From Lutibacter sp. (GTDB lineage: Bacteria > Bacteroidota > Bacteroidia > Flavobacteriales > Flavobacteriaceae): DNA of 64,000 bases. The notes under the pieces are model-generated. The model was not told where the DNA came from. It did no database searches and was given only the letters and a program-made list of their open reading frames with translations. Made by a program: the position numbers and the translations under genes. Positions 1-9,046 of the stretch are shown here, one piece after another. The stretch is from assembly GCA_027449025.1 (NCBI GenBank), contig DAIDMK010000002.1, positions 93,679 to 157,678 of the forward strand, read 5' to 3'. Positions within the stretch are counted from its first letter, which is position 1. Each line of letters begins with the position of its first letter.

Positions 1-1540
1 TGCCGTCTTTGCCGTTGTATTTGGCAATTTTATGGAGCGAATGAATGCTGATGTATAAAATATCACGATCGCCATAAATCAATTTAATGGCTTCTTGCTG
101 TTTTCCTTCGACATCAATTTTTTGAAGTCCGCCAAATTTCCCGATGCCGTGATCAATATGCGTCACATAATCGCCAATTTCAAGATTGGTCAATTCTTTT
201 AAGGTGATGGTTTGTTTTTTGGCATAGCCGTTTTTTAAGCGGAACTTATGATAACGTTCAAAAATTTGGTGGTCGGTATAGCAAACCAATTTATTTTCTT
301 CATCAATAAATCCTTGAAATAAAGGGAAAACAAGTGTGGTATATTCCAATTCCTTGTCGAGGTCACTAAAAATATCGTGAAAACGATCGGCTTGTTTTTG
401 TGAATCGCAAAACAGATAATTTTTATAGCCATTTTCGCTATTTTGATGAAAATTTTCAACGAGTAAATCAAATTGTTTGTTGAATGATGGCTGCGGTTTT
501 GTGTTGAAGATCACAACGTTATGCTGAACTTGTTTCAGCATCTTTTCATTTGATTTTGAATCGTCTCGAGAAAGCCTTGCATTTACAATTTCAACCAATG
601 AAAGCGCCTGTAATTCTTTTTTTATAAGGTCGCCATCACAAAATAGTTCGTTTGGTTTTGCGTGATTTAAAGCCGAAGACAAATCTTTAAAAGTAATTTC
701 TGCCTTGCCAAAAAGGTTGTCCAGGGTATTATAAAGCAGGTTTAAATCTTTAGCAAAAACAATAGTTTTATCGGAAATGTATTTTAAAAAACTGTCCCTT
801 TTTTCGGTTAGCGCTTTATTTTCAACATTAGGCATAATGCCAATTTTATTTATTTTTTCTGTGGAAAGTTGCGTTTCAACATCAAAAGTCCGGATGCTTT
901 CCACTTCATCGTCAAAAAATTCAATACGATAAGGTTCGTCATTCGAAAAAGAAAAGACATCAATAATACCGCCTCTAGTCGAAAATTCTCCGGGCTCACT
1001 CACAAAATCCACTCGGTTAAATTGGTATTCAAACAAAACCTCATTCACAAAATCTAAACTCAGTTTATCATTGACGCTTATTTTTAAAGTGTTTCGGTTT
1101 AATTCTGCCTTAGTGACAACTTGTTCAAAAAGCGCTTCGGGATAAGTGACAATAATTGCCGCTTTTTTACGCGAATTAATTCGGTTTAAAACTTCTGAAC
1201 GCAACAAAACATTGGCGTTGTCAGTCTCTTCTATTTGATAAGGTCTTCGGTAGGAACCCGGATAGAAAAGCACATCCTTATCGTTTAAAAGCAGCTCCAA
1301 ATCATTTAAATAATAGGCAGCTTCTTCCTTATCATTAAAGATTAACAAAAATGGTTTGTCAACTTTTTTAAAACTTTCAGAAATAACGAAAGACAATGAC
1401 GATCCAACCAAATTCGAAATTTGAAAATGGTGATTATCTTTTAGTAATAGTGGAACCAATTGTTTTTGCTCAACAATTTGTCCGTAAATTTTAACAATAG
1501 CTTGTTTGCTCAAATTTGCAAATTTTGCCAAAGGTAGCAT
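1..1540 (-). CDS. mfd: Transcription-repair coupling factor Mfd, N-terminal 513 residues (cut by window start)
   Basis: Mfd is the DNA translocase that removes RNA polymerase stalled at lesions and recruits UvrA. Reading the minus strand from the ATG at 1540-1538 gives one open frame to base 2, about 513 codons, beginning MLPLAKFANLS. The visible part contains the UvrB-like module with GEFSTRGGIIDVFSFSNDEP (about residues 208-227) and the start of the polymerase-interacting domain with GDYVTHIDHGIGKFGGLQKI (about 453-472). The ATPase motor lies outside the window. A short palindromic repeat appears to be translated in frame near residues 331-344 (separate entry). The neighbours on the plus strand are divergent, so it starts its own transcript. 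The family assignment is firm. Confidence 0.95.
   Translation of the reverse strand, partial: MLPLAKFANLSKQAIVKIYGQIVEQKQLVPLLLKDNHHFQISNLVGSSLSFVISESFKKVDKPFLLIFNDKEEAAYYLNDLELLLNDKDVLFYPGSYRRPYQIEETDNANVLLRSEVLNRINSRKKAAIIVTYPEALFEQVVTKAELNRNTLKISVNDKLSLDFVNEVLFEYQFNRVDFVSEPGEFSTRGGIIDVFSFSNDEPYRIEFFDDEVESIRTFDVETQLSTEKINKIGIMPNVENKALTEKRDSFLKYISDKTIVFAKDLNLLYNTLDNLFGKAEITFKDLSSALNHAKPNELFCDGDLIKKELQALSLVEIVNARLSRDDSKSNEKMLKQVQHNVVIFNTKPQPSFNKQFDLLVENFHQNSENGYKNYLFCDSQKQADRFHDIFSDLDKELEYTTLVFPLFQGFIDEENKLVCYTDHQIFERYHKFRLKNGYAKKQTITLKELTNLEIGDYVTHIDHGIGKFGGLQKIDVEGKQQEAIKLIYGDRDILYISIHSLHKIAKYNGKDG
518..546. repeat. REP-like palindrome inside mfd
   Basis: The 15-base palindrome CTGAACTTGTTTCAG (arms CTGAA and TTCAG) lies inside mfd at 523-537. 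The larger stretch GCTGAACTTGTTTCAG, followed after one or two bases by ATCT, recurs at 63511-63532 downstream of the aminotransferase gene. In mfd it is read on the minus strand as KMLKQVQHNV. From memory, this palindrome and its translation are widespread in Bacteroidota genomes as an interspersed intergenic repeat. That it is an insertion into mfd is inferred, not shown. Confidence 0.55.
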
Positions 1541-1609
1541 TTTAAAAAAAATGAGGAAAAATTCAGCAAAAATTATTAAATTTATAAATTAAAATAAAAA
1601 CTTTTATTT

Positions 1610-2050
1610 ATGCCAAATACAGATTCATATCTAACAGGATTACATCATCAAAACATTGACCATTTTGCCGCTTTGGTAAGACTTGCTTTATTTGATGATA
1701 GGATTGATGATAAAGAATATAGGTTATTGGAAAGATTAGCCATTCGGCTCGATATAACTAAAATTGAATTTGAAGCTATCTTGAAAAATCCAAAGAATCA
1801 CCCAATAGACAGGCCAGTAAGTTATGATGAAAGGTTAGAGCATTTATACGATTTAACAAAAATGCTATTTTTAGATAGGAACCCAACTATTGATAAAACC
1901 TCTATGATGGATAGAATTGCTGTAGGCCTTGGGTTTCCTGCCGAAAATGCAAGAGTTATTGTAAAAGAGGCTATAAAATTCTTTTTAAAAGAACCTGATG
2001 TGGAAGATTTTAAAAAAGTAATAAAACAAGCGAATCCCATTAAACACTAA
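1610..2050 (+). CDS. TerB-like protein, first of a tandem pair
   Basis: This 146-residue soluble all-helical protein resembles the TerB fold. It has no signal peptide or membrane segment. The first acidic motif is DDRIDDKEYRLLERLA (about residues 29-44). The second helical repeat has LDRNPTIDK where its neighbour has an acidic ADGEASKEE. It is clearly paralogous to the next gene, sharing YDER(L/I)EHLYDL and GLGFP, so the pair arose by tandem duplication. TerB domains in other bacteria bind divalent metal or associate with membranes. The role here is unknown, and tellurite resistance should not be assumed because no other ter gene is nearby. Confidence 0.7.
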   Translation: MPNTDSYLTGLHHQNIDHFAALVRLALFDDRIDDKEYRLLERLAIRLDITKIEFEAILKNPKNHPIDRPVSYDERLEHLYDLTKMLFLDRNPTIDKTSMMDRIAVGLGFPAENARVIVKEAIKFFLKEPDVEDFKKVIKQANPIKH

Positions 2051-2121
2051 TTTGCATTTTTAAATTTTTTAGATGGATATATTTTGAGGGTTTAATTATA
2101 TTTGGGGTTAAAATTAGAAGT

Positions 2122-2556
2122 ATGGCGTTATCGGATTATAATTTAAGCGGGGAACAAAAAAGAAACATTGCGCATTTTGCGAGTATTGTAAGATTGGCTT
2201 TGGCAGATGATATGATTACTGTAGGCGAAGAAAAATTATTGAAAAAATTGGCCAAAAGATTTCATATTTTAGATGAAAAGTATAAGGAAGTACTTGAAAA
2301 TCCTAATGACTATTCGCAAGTGACGCCACATGGTTATGATGAGCGTATTGAGCATTTATACGATTTGGCAATGATGGTTTTTGCAGATGGGGAAGCATCA
2401 AAAGAGGAAGCTAAAGTATTGAAAAAAATATGCATCGGACTTGGGTTTCCTCTGGATAATGTTGAAAAAATAACCAACGAGGCTATTCATTTAATTTTAA
2501 ACAACAATGATTTGGAAGATTTTTCAAAAGCCGTAAAGAAGGTCAATAGAATATAA
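2122..2556 (+). CDS. TerB-like protein, second of a tandem pair
   Basis: This 144-residue paralogue lies 71 bases downstream of the first TerB-like gene in the same orientation. It keeps acidic motifs in both helical repeats, ADDMITVGEEKLLKK (about residues 28-42) and ADGEASKEEAKVLKK (about 87-101), and so looks closer to a canonical TerB unit than its neighbour. It has no export signal. A good hairpin terminator follows at 2574-2602, so the two genes probably form one short transcript. The cellular role is not known. Confidence 0.72.
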   Translation: MALSDYNLSGEQKRNIAHFASIVRLALADDMITVGEEKLLKKLAKRFHILDEKYKEVLENPNDYSQVTPHGYDERIEHLYDLAMMVFADGEASKEEAKVLKKICIGLGFPLDNVEKITNEAIHLILNNNDLEDFSKAVKKVNRI

Positions 2557-2573
2557 TGGGACAAAAGAATGCT

Positions 2574-2602
2574 AAAAAGCTGAACATAATGTTCGGCTTT
2601 TT
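2574..2602 (+). terminator. Rho-independent terminator after the TerB-like pair
   Basis: The arms AAAAAGC/GCTTTTT and GAACAT/ATGTTC form a nearly perfect hairpin with a U-rich tail just downstream of the second TerB-like gene. Confidence 0.7.
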
Positions 2603-2637
2603 GTGTTTAAAATAGTAATTTGCAATAAAAATTACAC

Positions 2638-5600
2638 GTGTCAAAATTAACTTCCTTTCAGGTTTATAGCGCCTCTGCAGGCAGCGGAAAAACATTCACC
2701 TTGGTTAAAGAATATTTAAAAATTCTTTTAACAAGTGATAACACCTATAAATTTCAACAAATTTTAGCGGTAACCTTTACCAATAAAGCCGCCGGTGAAA
2801 TGAAAGAACGTGTTATTGAGAATTTAAACACGTTTTCAAAAGCAGAAAAAAGCGATATGCTTCAGGTAATTTGTCAGGAAACAAATTTAACAGAAGTCCT
2901 TATTTTTAGCAGATCACAAGCCATTTTAAACGCCATATTGCAAAACTATTCCGCATTTGGTATTATGACCATCGATAGTTTTACACATAAATTAATCCGA
3001 ACTTTTGCTTATGATTTACACCTTCCTTTAAATTTTGAAGTGGAAATGGATGCTGAAAGTTTTTTAAATGAAGCTGTTGACATAGTGATTTCCAAAATTG
3101 GAAGTGATAAAAAATTAACCGATTTACTAGTTAGTTATTCGCTTCAAAAACTGGAAGATGACAAAGCTTGGGATATATCATTGGAGTTAAAATCGTTTGC
3201 CAAAATTATATTGAATGAAACCGATGCAACCAATTTAAAATCGCTCAATAAAATTTCCATAGAGGAATTTACGCTATTGAAGGAAAAACTTCAAAAAGAA
3301 AACAAACAACTTGAAGATGAATTTTTAGGTATTGGGGAAAAGGGCTTGCGAATTATTAATGAAAACGGCCTTCAACATAGCGATTTTGGTTATACTGGTG
3401 AATTTCCAAAACATTTTATAAAACTTACCAAACTAAAATATTTAAAAGCAGACGATTTAAAATTTGAAGGAAGGCTAAACACTACTATTGAAGAAGATAA
3501 AAATTTATGCGCAGCTAAATGCAGCATAAACTCGAAACAAATTATTGAGCGTATTGCACCAGTTTTAAAGGATCTGTATTATGAATCCAAAAGATTATAC
3601 GCTGAAAAGTATCCTCGTTATATTTTAAATAATCTAATTGCAGAAGGCTTAATTCCTTTGGCGGTTTTAAATTATATAAATAATGCCCTTCAGGAAATAA
3701 AATCCGAAAATAATATTTTGTTAAATGCCGAGTTTAACCAACTTATTGGCGATACCATTAAAAATGAACCAGCACCATTTATTTATGAACGGATAGGTGA
3801 GAAATTTCGCTATTATTTTATCGATGAAATGCAAGATACTTCTCAATTGCAATGGCAAAATTTAATACCGCTGATAGACCATGCCATTTCTTCGGAAAAC
3901 GAATTAGGAGAGCAAGGAAAGTTATTGTTGGTAGGCGACGCAAAACAATCAATTTACAGATGGCGGGGTGGAAAATCTGAGCAGTTTATAGCGCTCTCTT
4001 CCGAAGAAAAAAACCAAAACAACAATCCGTTTTACGTTGAAAAGGGATTGTATAATTTGGAAACAAATTTCAGAAGTTATTCGGAAATCATAGATTTTAA
4101 CAATTCTCTTTTTAAGCACAGTTCACAATATTTATCCAACCAAAGTTATCGCAATTTATTTTTTGAAGGCAATAGCCAAAAATTTAACAGTAAAACCGGC
4201 GGTTACGTACAACTTTCCTTTGTTGAAAAAAATGAGGAAGAAGAGGATAAAACGTTGGTTTATCCAAAAAAAGTGGCTGAAATTATTCAAAATTTAGATC
4301 CATCTTTTAAAAAGAATGACATTTGTGTTTTGGTTCGGAAAAAGGATCAGGGAATTGCAGTGGCAAAATATTTATCGGAAAATGGCATTGAGATTATTTC
4401 TTCTGAAACTTTGTTGCTGAAAAACAACGAAAAAGTAAACTTCATAATCAATTTATTGTATGTGGTGGAAAATCCTTCATACAAAGAGCACAAAATTAAA
4501 TTACTGTATTTTTTGTACGAATATTTTAAATTGGAGGAAGACAAGCATCATTTTTTAGACAAGTTTATTAGTTTACCAACTGCTGAATTTTTTGCAGGCT
4601 TAAAAAAATATGGACTGCATTTTAATTTAGAAGAATTTAACCAAAGTCCGTTTTATGAAAGCATAGAATATATTGTTAGAAGTTTCAAATTGGCTCCAGA
4701 TTCCGATTCAAATATTCAATTCTTTTTGGATGTTATTTTTGAGTTTCAGCAGAAAAAAAACGTGTCTGTGGGCAATTTTTTGGAATTCTGGGAATTGAAA
4801 AAAGACAAGCTAAGTATTGTTGCTCCCGAAGCCGAAAACGCCGTGAGGATTATGACAATCCACAAAGCAAAAGGACTAGAATTTCCAGTGGTTATTTTCC
4901 CGTATGATATTGAAGTGTACCGGCAAATAAATCCGAAAGTTTGGTATTCTGATGACCAATTGGGTGATATTAAGCAGTTTTTTTTAAATTATGGAGATAG
5001 GTTAAACTACATTGGGGAACATGGAAAACAGTTGTTTGATCAACGAAGGGAAGAGTTGGAGTTGGACAATTTTAATTTATTGTATGTAACTTTAACAAGG
5101 GCAGTAGAACAATTATACGTCATTACTGAGGACAAAACTGGTGGTAAAGATGTGGATATTATAAAAAACACTTCGGATTTGTTTATCCAGTTTTTGAAGA
5201 AAATTGCCTTGTGGAATCCTGAAAAAAAGGAATATAGTTTTGGAGATCCAAAGCGACTGCCTTTTTCAAAAAAAGAAGAAAGCAATACCACAATCCAACA
5301 AAATTTTATTGGCAATTCATGGAAAAACCACCAGATTTCTATTGTTGCCAATTCCTCTTTACATTGGGATACCGTGCAAGGAAAAGCCATTGTTTACGGA
5401 AATTTATTGCATGAAATGTTGTCCAAAATCAAAACAACTAATGATATTGATGAGGTGGTAGATATGTATTTGTTTAAGGGTGAAATTACTCTTCAAGAAC
5501 AAAATGAAATTAGTATTATTTTAAAGAAAATCATTAATCACCAGCAGCTTTCTCATTATTTTGGTCAGAACAACCTTGTTTTTACAGAACGGGAAATTCT

Positions 5601-5808
5601 TACTGCTGATAAACAAATATTAATCCCTGATAGATTGATTTTTAATGACAACAAAGTATCGGTTCTAGATTATAAAACGGGAAAACCCGAAGATAAGCAC
5701 CGCCACCAAATTAACGCCTATGCGCTGGCACTAGAAAATTTAAATTATAGTATTGAAAAAAAATTATTAGTTTATATAACTGATGAAATTTTAATAGAAG
5801 AAGTCTAA
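2638..5808 (+). CDS. addA: AddA-type ATP-dependent helicase-nuclease (UvrD/Rep family with C-terminal PD-(D/E)XK nuclease)
   Basis: This is a 1056-residue superfamily 1A helicase fused to a RecB-type nuclease, as in AddA, which processes double-strand breaks for recombination. The motifs run in order: Walker A SASAGSGKT (residues 11-19), motif II FIDEMQDTSQ (about 398), motif III LLVGDAKQSIYRWRGG (about 430), motif V/VI-like MTIHKAKGLEFPVV (about 740), and the nuclease core IPDRLIF with VLDYKTGKP (about 1000-1020). The start is GTG at 2638; no upstream ATG fits. An addB partner would be expected somewhere in the genome but is not beside it. The gap to kbl is 18 bases, so the two are probably co-transcribed. 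Confidence 0.9.
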   Translation: MSKLTSFQVYSASAGSGKTFTLVKEYLKILLTSDNTYKFQQILAVTFTNKAAGEMKERVIENLNTFSKAEKSDMLQVICQETNLTEVLIFSRSQAILNAILQNYSAFGIMTIDSFTHKLIRTFAYDLHLPLNFEVEMDAESFLNEAVDIVISKIGSDKKLTDLLVSYSLQKLEDDKAWDISLELKSFAKIILNETDATNLKSLNKISIEEFTLLKEKLQKENKQLEDEFLGIGEKGLRIINENGLQHSDFGYTGEFPKHFIKLTKLKYLKADDLKFEGRLNTTIEEDKNLCAAKCSINSKQIIERIAPVLKDLYYESKRLYAEKYPRYILNNLIAEGLIPLAVLNYINNALQEIKSENNILLNAEFNQLIGDTIKNEPAPFIYERIGEKFRYYFIDEMQDTSQLQWQNLIPLIDHAISSENELGEQGKLLLVGDAKQSIYRWRGGKSEQFIALSSEEKNQNNNPFYVEKGLYNLETNFRSYSEIIDFNNSLFKHSSQYLSNQSYRNLFFEGNSQKFNSKTGGYVQLSFVEKNEEEEDKTLVYPKKVAEIIQNLDPSFKKNDICVLVRKKDQGIAVAKYLSENGIEIISSETLLLKNNEKVNFIINLLYVVENPSYKEHKIKLLYFLYEYFKLEEDKHHFLDKFISLPTAEFFAGLKKYGLHFNLEEFNQSPFYESIEYIVRSFKLAPDSDSNIQFFLDVIFEFQQKKNVSVGNFLEFWELKKDKLSIVAPEAENAVRIMTIHKAKGLEFPVVIFPYDIEVYRQINPKVWYSDDQLGDIKQFFLNYGDRLNYIGEHGKQLFDQRREELELDNFNLLYVTLTRAVEQLYVITEDKTGGKDVDIIKNTSDLFIQFLKKIALWNPEKKEYSFGDPKRLPFSKKEESNTTIQQNFIGNSWKNHQISIVANSSLHWDTVQGKAIVYGNLLHEMLSKIKTTNDIDEVVDMYLFKGEITLQEQNEISIILKKIINHQQLSHYFGQNNLVFTEREILTADKQILIPDRLIFNDNKVSVLDYKTGKPEDKHRHQINAYALALENLNYSIEKKLLVYITDEILIEEV

Positions 5809-5826
5809 ATTTGTAAAAAAAACATT

Positions 5827-7020
5827 ATGTACGGTAAAATACAACAACACTTACAAGAAGAACTGCAGGAAATTAAAGCAGCAGGTTTATATAAATCTGA
5901 GCGAATTATCACATCATCACAGGACGCGGTGATAAAAATTAGTTCAGGACAGGAAGTGATTAATTTTTGTGCAAACAATTATTTGGGATTGTCAAACAAT
6001 CCTAAAGTGATTCAAGCCGCGAAAGATACTATGGATACCCATGGATTTGGAATGTCATCTGTGCGTTTTATCTGTGGGACACAAGATATTCACAAACAAC
6101 TGGAGCAAAAAATCGCCGAATTTTATAAAACTGAAGACACTATTTTATATGCAGCAGCTTTTGATGCAAACGGAGGCGTTTTTGAGCCACTTTTTTCGGA
6201 AGAAGACGCCATAATTTCAGATTCTTTAAACCATGCTTCTATTATTGATGGTGTGCGTTTATGCAAGTCAGGAAGATATCGTTATGAAAATAACGACATG
6301 GATTCGTTGGAAGAACAACTTATTGAAGCCAATAAAAAGAATCATCGATTTAAAATAATAGTGACAGATGGTGTTTTTTCAATGGATGGTGTTGTCGCAA
6401 AACTTGATAAAATTTGCGATTTGGCCGATAAATATGATGCCTTGGTAATGGTTGATGAGTGTCATGCAGCTGGTTTTATAGGAAAAACAGGCAGAGGAAC
6501 ATTAGAGCTCAAAAATGTAATTGGCAGGGTTGACATTGTTACAGGTACGCTTGGGAAAGCTTTGGGAGGGGCGATGGGCGGTTACACCACAGGTAAAAAA
6601 GAAATTATTGAATTGCTACGTCAGCGTTCAAGACCTTATTTATTCTCAAATTCTTTAGCTCCTGCAATTGTGGGCGCATCCCTAAAAGTATTCGAAATGA
6701 TTTCAACCGACACCACTTTAAGAGATAAATTAGAATGGAATACCAACTACTTTAAAGAGGGAATGACAAAAGCGGGGTTTGATATTGTAAAAGGAGATTC
6801 GGCGATTGTTCCTGTGATGCTTTATGATGCAAAATTATCACAAGACATGGCGAATATGTTGTTGGAAGAGGGTATTTATGTAATCGGATTTTTTTATCCG
6901 GTTGTTGCAAAAGGGAAAGCAAGAATTAGAGTACAATTATCGGCAGCCCACAGCAGAGAACATTTAGAAAAAGCAATAGCTGCATTTGTTAAAGTGGGGA
7001 AAACACTTAAGGTAATATAG
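5827..7020 (+). CDS. kbl: Glycine C-acetyltransferase (2-amino-3-ketobutyrate CoA ligase)
   Basis: This 397-residue enzyme is of the alpha-oxoamine synthase family. Kbl cleaves 2-amino-3-ketobutyrate with CoA to glycine and acetyl-CoA, the second step of threonine catabolism. The PLP-binding Schiff-base lysine is in [10 protein letters not shown] (about residue 243). Other family landmarks are [25 protein letters not shown] and [11 protein letters not shown]. Length and motifs match Kbl rather than BioF, and no biotin genes are nearby. Threonine dehydrogenase (tdh) is not adjacent. It follows addA by 18 bases. Confidence 0.92.
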   Translation: MYGKIQQHLQEELQEIKAAGLYKSERIITSSQDAVIKISSGQEVINFCANNYLGLSNNPKVIQAAKDTMDTHGFGMSSVRFICGTQDIHKQLEQKIAEFYKTEDTILYAAAFDANGGVFEPLFSEEDAIISDSLNHASIIDGVRLCKSGRYRYENNDMDSLEEQLIEANKKNHRFKIIVTDGVFSMDGVVAKLDKICDLADKYDALVMVDECHAAGFIGKTGRGTLELKNVIGRVDIVTGTLGKALGGAMGGYTTGKKEIIELLRQRSRPYLFSNSLAPAIVGASLKVFEMISTDTTLRDKLEWNTNYFKEGMTKAGFDIVKGDSAIVPVMLYDAKLSQDMANMLLEEGIYVIGFFYPVVAKGKARIRVQLSAAHSREHLEKAIAAFVKVGKTLKVI

Positions 7021-7050
7021 AAAATTAGTAAAACTGTATTTTTTTCAATA

Positions 7051-7066
7051 TATTTTTGTATTTTTG
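7051..7066 (+). promoter_or_regulatory. Two tandem Bacteroidota-type -7 elements upstream of the OmpA gene
   Basis: TATTTTTG occurs twice back to back, at 7051-7058 and 7059-7066. Each matches the TAnnTTTG consensus of the Bacteroidota housekeeping sigma factor. No clear TTTG -33 box is seen. The leader to the ATG at 7136 would be about 65 bases. Confidence 0.45.
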
Positions 7067-7135
7067 TTTGTAATAGAGGAGTTATAAGTACTTTCGTTAT
7101 TACAAAAAAGAATATTAAATCTAAACTTACTAAAA

Positions 7136-7924
7136 ATGAAACATGTAAAAATTGCCTTTTTGGCTTTGTTATTAATTGTATCCTGTCGTACTACTAATGA
7201 CACTACTAATGCCCCGAAAATACACGATGCCGATAATGACGGTGTTGAAGACTGTAGAGATAGATGTCCAAATGTTGCTGGTTTACCTGAATTTTATGGC
7301 TGCCCAGATACAGACGGGGATGGAATTCAAGACAGTAAAGATAGATGTCCAGAAGTTGCGGGATCAAAATTATTACAAGGTTGCCCAGATAGAGATGGAG
7401 ACGGCACTGCAGATATAGACGATGGTTGTCCAGACGTTTCTGGTCCAAGAACAAATGCCGGATGCCCATTTAAAGATACTGATGGAGATGGTGTTATTGA
7501 TTTAATTGACAGATGCGTAACTGTAAAAGGTCCAGCATCAAATTATGGTTGTCCTGTTTTACCTGGTCAAGAGATTATGGATGAATTGAACGAGTATGGA
7601 AGAACCATTTTGTTTGATACAGCTAAATGGACTTTCAAAAAAGAATCATACAGTACTTTAGAGCCAATGACAAAAATATTAAAAGAGTACCCAGATGCTA
7701 ATTTTGTAATTGAAGGTCATACAGATAGTGTTGGTTCAGATAAATCTAATCAATTGTTATCCGAAAGAAGATCAGCAGCTGTTAGAGATTATTTCATCTC
7801 GAATGGTATCAATGCTGATAGATTAACATCAAAAGCTTTTGGAGAGAGTATGCCAATTGATACTAATAACACAGCTGCTGGTAGAGCAAACAACAGACGT
7901 ACTGAAGTTAAATTAGCAGAATAA
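7136..7924 (+). CDS. OmpA-family lipoprotein with thrombospondin type 3 calcium repeats
   Basis: This 262-residue outer-membrane lipoprotein has the lipobox LLIVSC, with lipidated Cys17. Residues of about 30-140 hold repeated D-x-D-x-D-G calcium-binding units (DADNDGVEDCRDRCP, DTDGDGIQDSKDRCP, DRDGDGTADIDDGCP, DTDGDGVIDLIDRC), each with paired cysteines. The C-terminal third is an OmpA domain with VIEGHTDSVGSDKSNQLLSE and GRANNRRTEVKL, which binds peptidoglycan. It probably links the outer membrane to the cell wall. It has its own promoter and terminator. This is a common flavobacterial architecture. Confidence 0.9.
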   Translation: MKHVKIAFLALLLIVSCRTTNDTTNAPKIHDADNDGVEDCRDRCPNVAGLPEFYGCPDTDGDGIQDSKDRCPEVAGSKLLQGCPDRDGDGTADIDDGCPDVSGPRTNAGCPFKDTDGDGVIDLIDRCVTVKGPASNYGCPVLPGQEIMDELNEYGRTILFDTAKWTFKKESYSTLEPMTKILKEYPDANFVIEGHTDSVGSDKSNQLLSERRSAAVRDYFISNGINADRLTSKAFGESMPIDTNNTAAGRANNRRTEVKLAE

Positions 7925-7951
7925 GTAACTACAACTTCTTTTAAAAGAAAT

Positions 7952-7988
7952 AATCGCCTAGAAATTAATTTTTAGGCGATTTTTTTTG
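7952..7988 (+). terminator. Rho-independent terminator after the OmpA gene
   Basis: AATCGCCTA pairs with TAGGCGATT across a short AT loop and is followed by a T tract. Confidence 0.8.
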
Positions 7989-8374
7989 AAAATTATTGTT
8001 GAATATTGGAACTATTTAAGACCGTTGCAGGATAAATATTTACAAAAAAGCTAAAAACTGGATTAACCATATGGTTGTTGAACGTCATAGCTATTGATAA
8101 ATTTTTTGCTTTTATAACGAGTGAACCTATTTCTATTGCATCCATTGAGCTCTAATGGTCTTGACCAGCCTGGACTTTCTATCTAATTTAGTAATTACCT
8201 AACTGCTGATTACGCTACTATGGCTTTTTTTTCTTCCAAACAAACATAAGTTAAAGATAAAAAAGTGCTGGGTCATCAAAAACCACTCCTTTTCTTCTTA
8301 AATTTGTTCTTTTTACGACACTTAGATTTTTTGATTAAATGTTTTGTCGAAAATAGGAAAAAGTGCAATAGGAA

Positions 8375-8440
8375 GCCTTAGAGGAGTCCCGATGAAAGTT
8401 TAGGGAGTCTTGTAAATCATAAATTTGTAAGGCTTTTTTT
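8375..8440 (+). other. Possible structured RNA or terminator-like element
   Basis: GCCTTA at 8375-8380 pairs with TAAGGC at 8428-8433, and TTTTTTT follows directly. Between them lie CCC and GGG tracts that could pair internally. No gene ends immediately upstream, so this is either a terminator of a lost gene or the end of a small RNA. Evidence is only the base pairing. Confidence 0.25.
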
Positions 8441-8589
8441 ATTTAAAAGGGGGGCACATGATTCCTTTTAGTTTTTTATTTGGCAACATCAAAATAAGGT
8501 ATTCTGATTTTTGTCATATCGCACTGTTATTAAGTTGTTTATTTTTGACCAATTAAATAATTATAAACTTGATGTACGCATATCAATTA

Positions 8590-8607
8590 TTGTACGAAAA
8601 AGTACAA
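8590..8607. promoter_or_regulatory. Operator-like palindrome upstream of the lysine operon
   Basis: A perfect inverted repeat, TTGTAC-GAAAAA-GTACAA, has 6-base arms and a 6-base spacer. A further TGTACG lies at 8573-8578. It is about 440 bases upstream of kal, so a link to that operon is only a guess. Confidence 0.25.
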
Positions 8608-8963
8608 AGATTTGAAGTGCCAGACGCTTCTCGCACCATGTTCGTTTCTTGTAGATAAAAAGAAACAGCATTGCTAATTAATTGGAATAATTAACAAATC
8701 TACAAGTAACATTTCCTGATTTTTTTAATACCAGTGGTTTTAATTTTATTTAAAAAATTAGTTGTTTGGCGCCGAAAAAAAATAATTATACAAATTCAAC
8801 ACATAGATTCCGTGGATTCCCAGAATATTTTGATAGCGCTACTTAACTGGTAGTTTTTGGGGTTCATACTTTTTTAATTATATAAAGCAACCTTTTTTCG
8901 TTTTTCTTCTAATTATTTAATAATTACAGGTGTTCTTATTATTATAAATTCAAAAATTAGACT

Positions 8964-8971
8964 TAAATTTG
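8964..8971 (+). promoter_or_regulatory. Candidate -7 element of the lysine operon promoter
   Basis: TAAATTTG matches TAnnTTTG and lies about 75 bases before the kal start codon. No TTTG -33 box is evident at the right spacing. In such AT-rich DNA the match could be chance. Confidence 0.3.
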
Positions 8972-9046
8972 CTTAAAATATATTAAAAGGGCAATTAAAT
9001 TAAAAAATATAATAGTCAATTTATAAATATAACAAAATATAACAAT

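Larger units (their letters stand above)
7989..9046 (+). other. Gene-free region of about 1.06 kb upstream of the lysine operon
   Basis: I find no convincing reading frame on either strand; stops are frequent and the longest fragments match nothing I recognise. It holds a 59-base terminal-stem structure (8375-8433) followed by a T tract, an 18-base operator-like palindrome (8590-8607) and a -7 element near the operon start. A gap this long is unusual in a window where genes mostly sit within 100 bases of each other. It may be decayed sequence left where the lysine genes and the OmpA neighbourhood were joined, plus the operon's regulatory region. Confidence 0.6.

Noticed and set aside
235..1057. 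Short frames on both strands over the start of the window
   Set aside because: They lie in other frames of mfd, which reads open across the whole stretch.
5040..5461. Overlapping 116- and 85-codon frames within the helicase gene
   Set aside because: Shadows of addA in other frames with no domain similarity.
8250..8340. Minus-strand fragment reading KRTNLRRKGVVFDDPALFYL, vaguely like a BrnT toxin
   Set aside because: Only about 28 codons between stops, with no start codon or antitoxin neighbour; resemblance is too weak.
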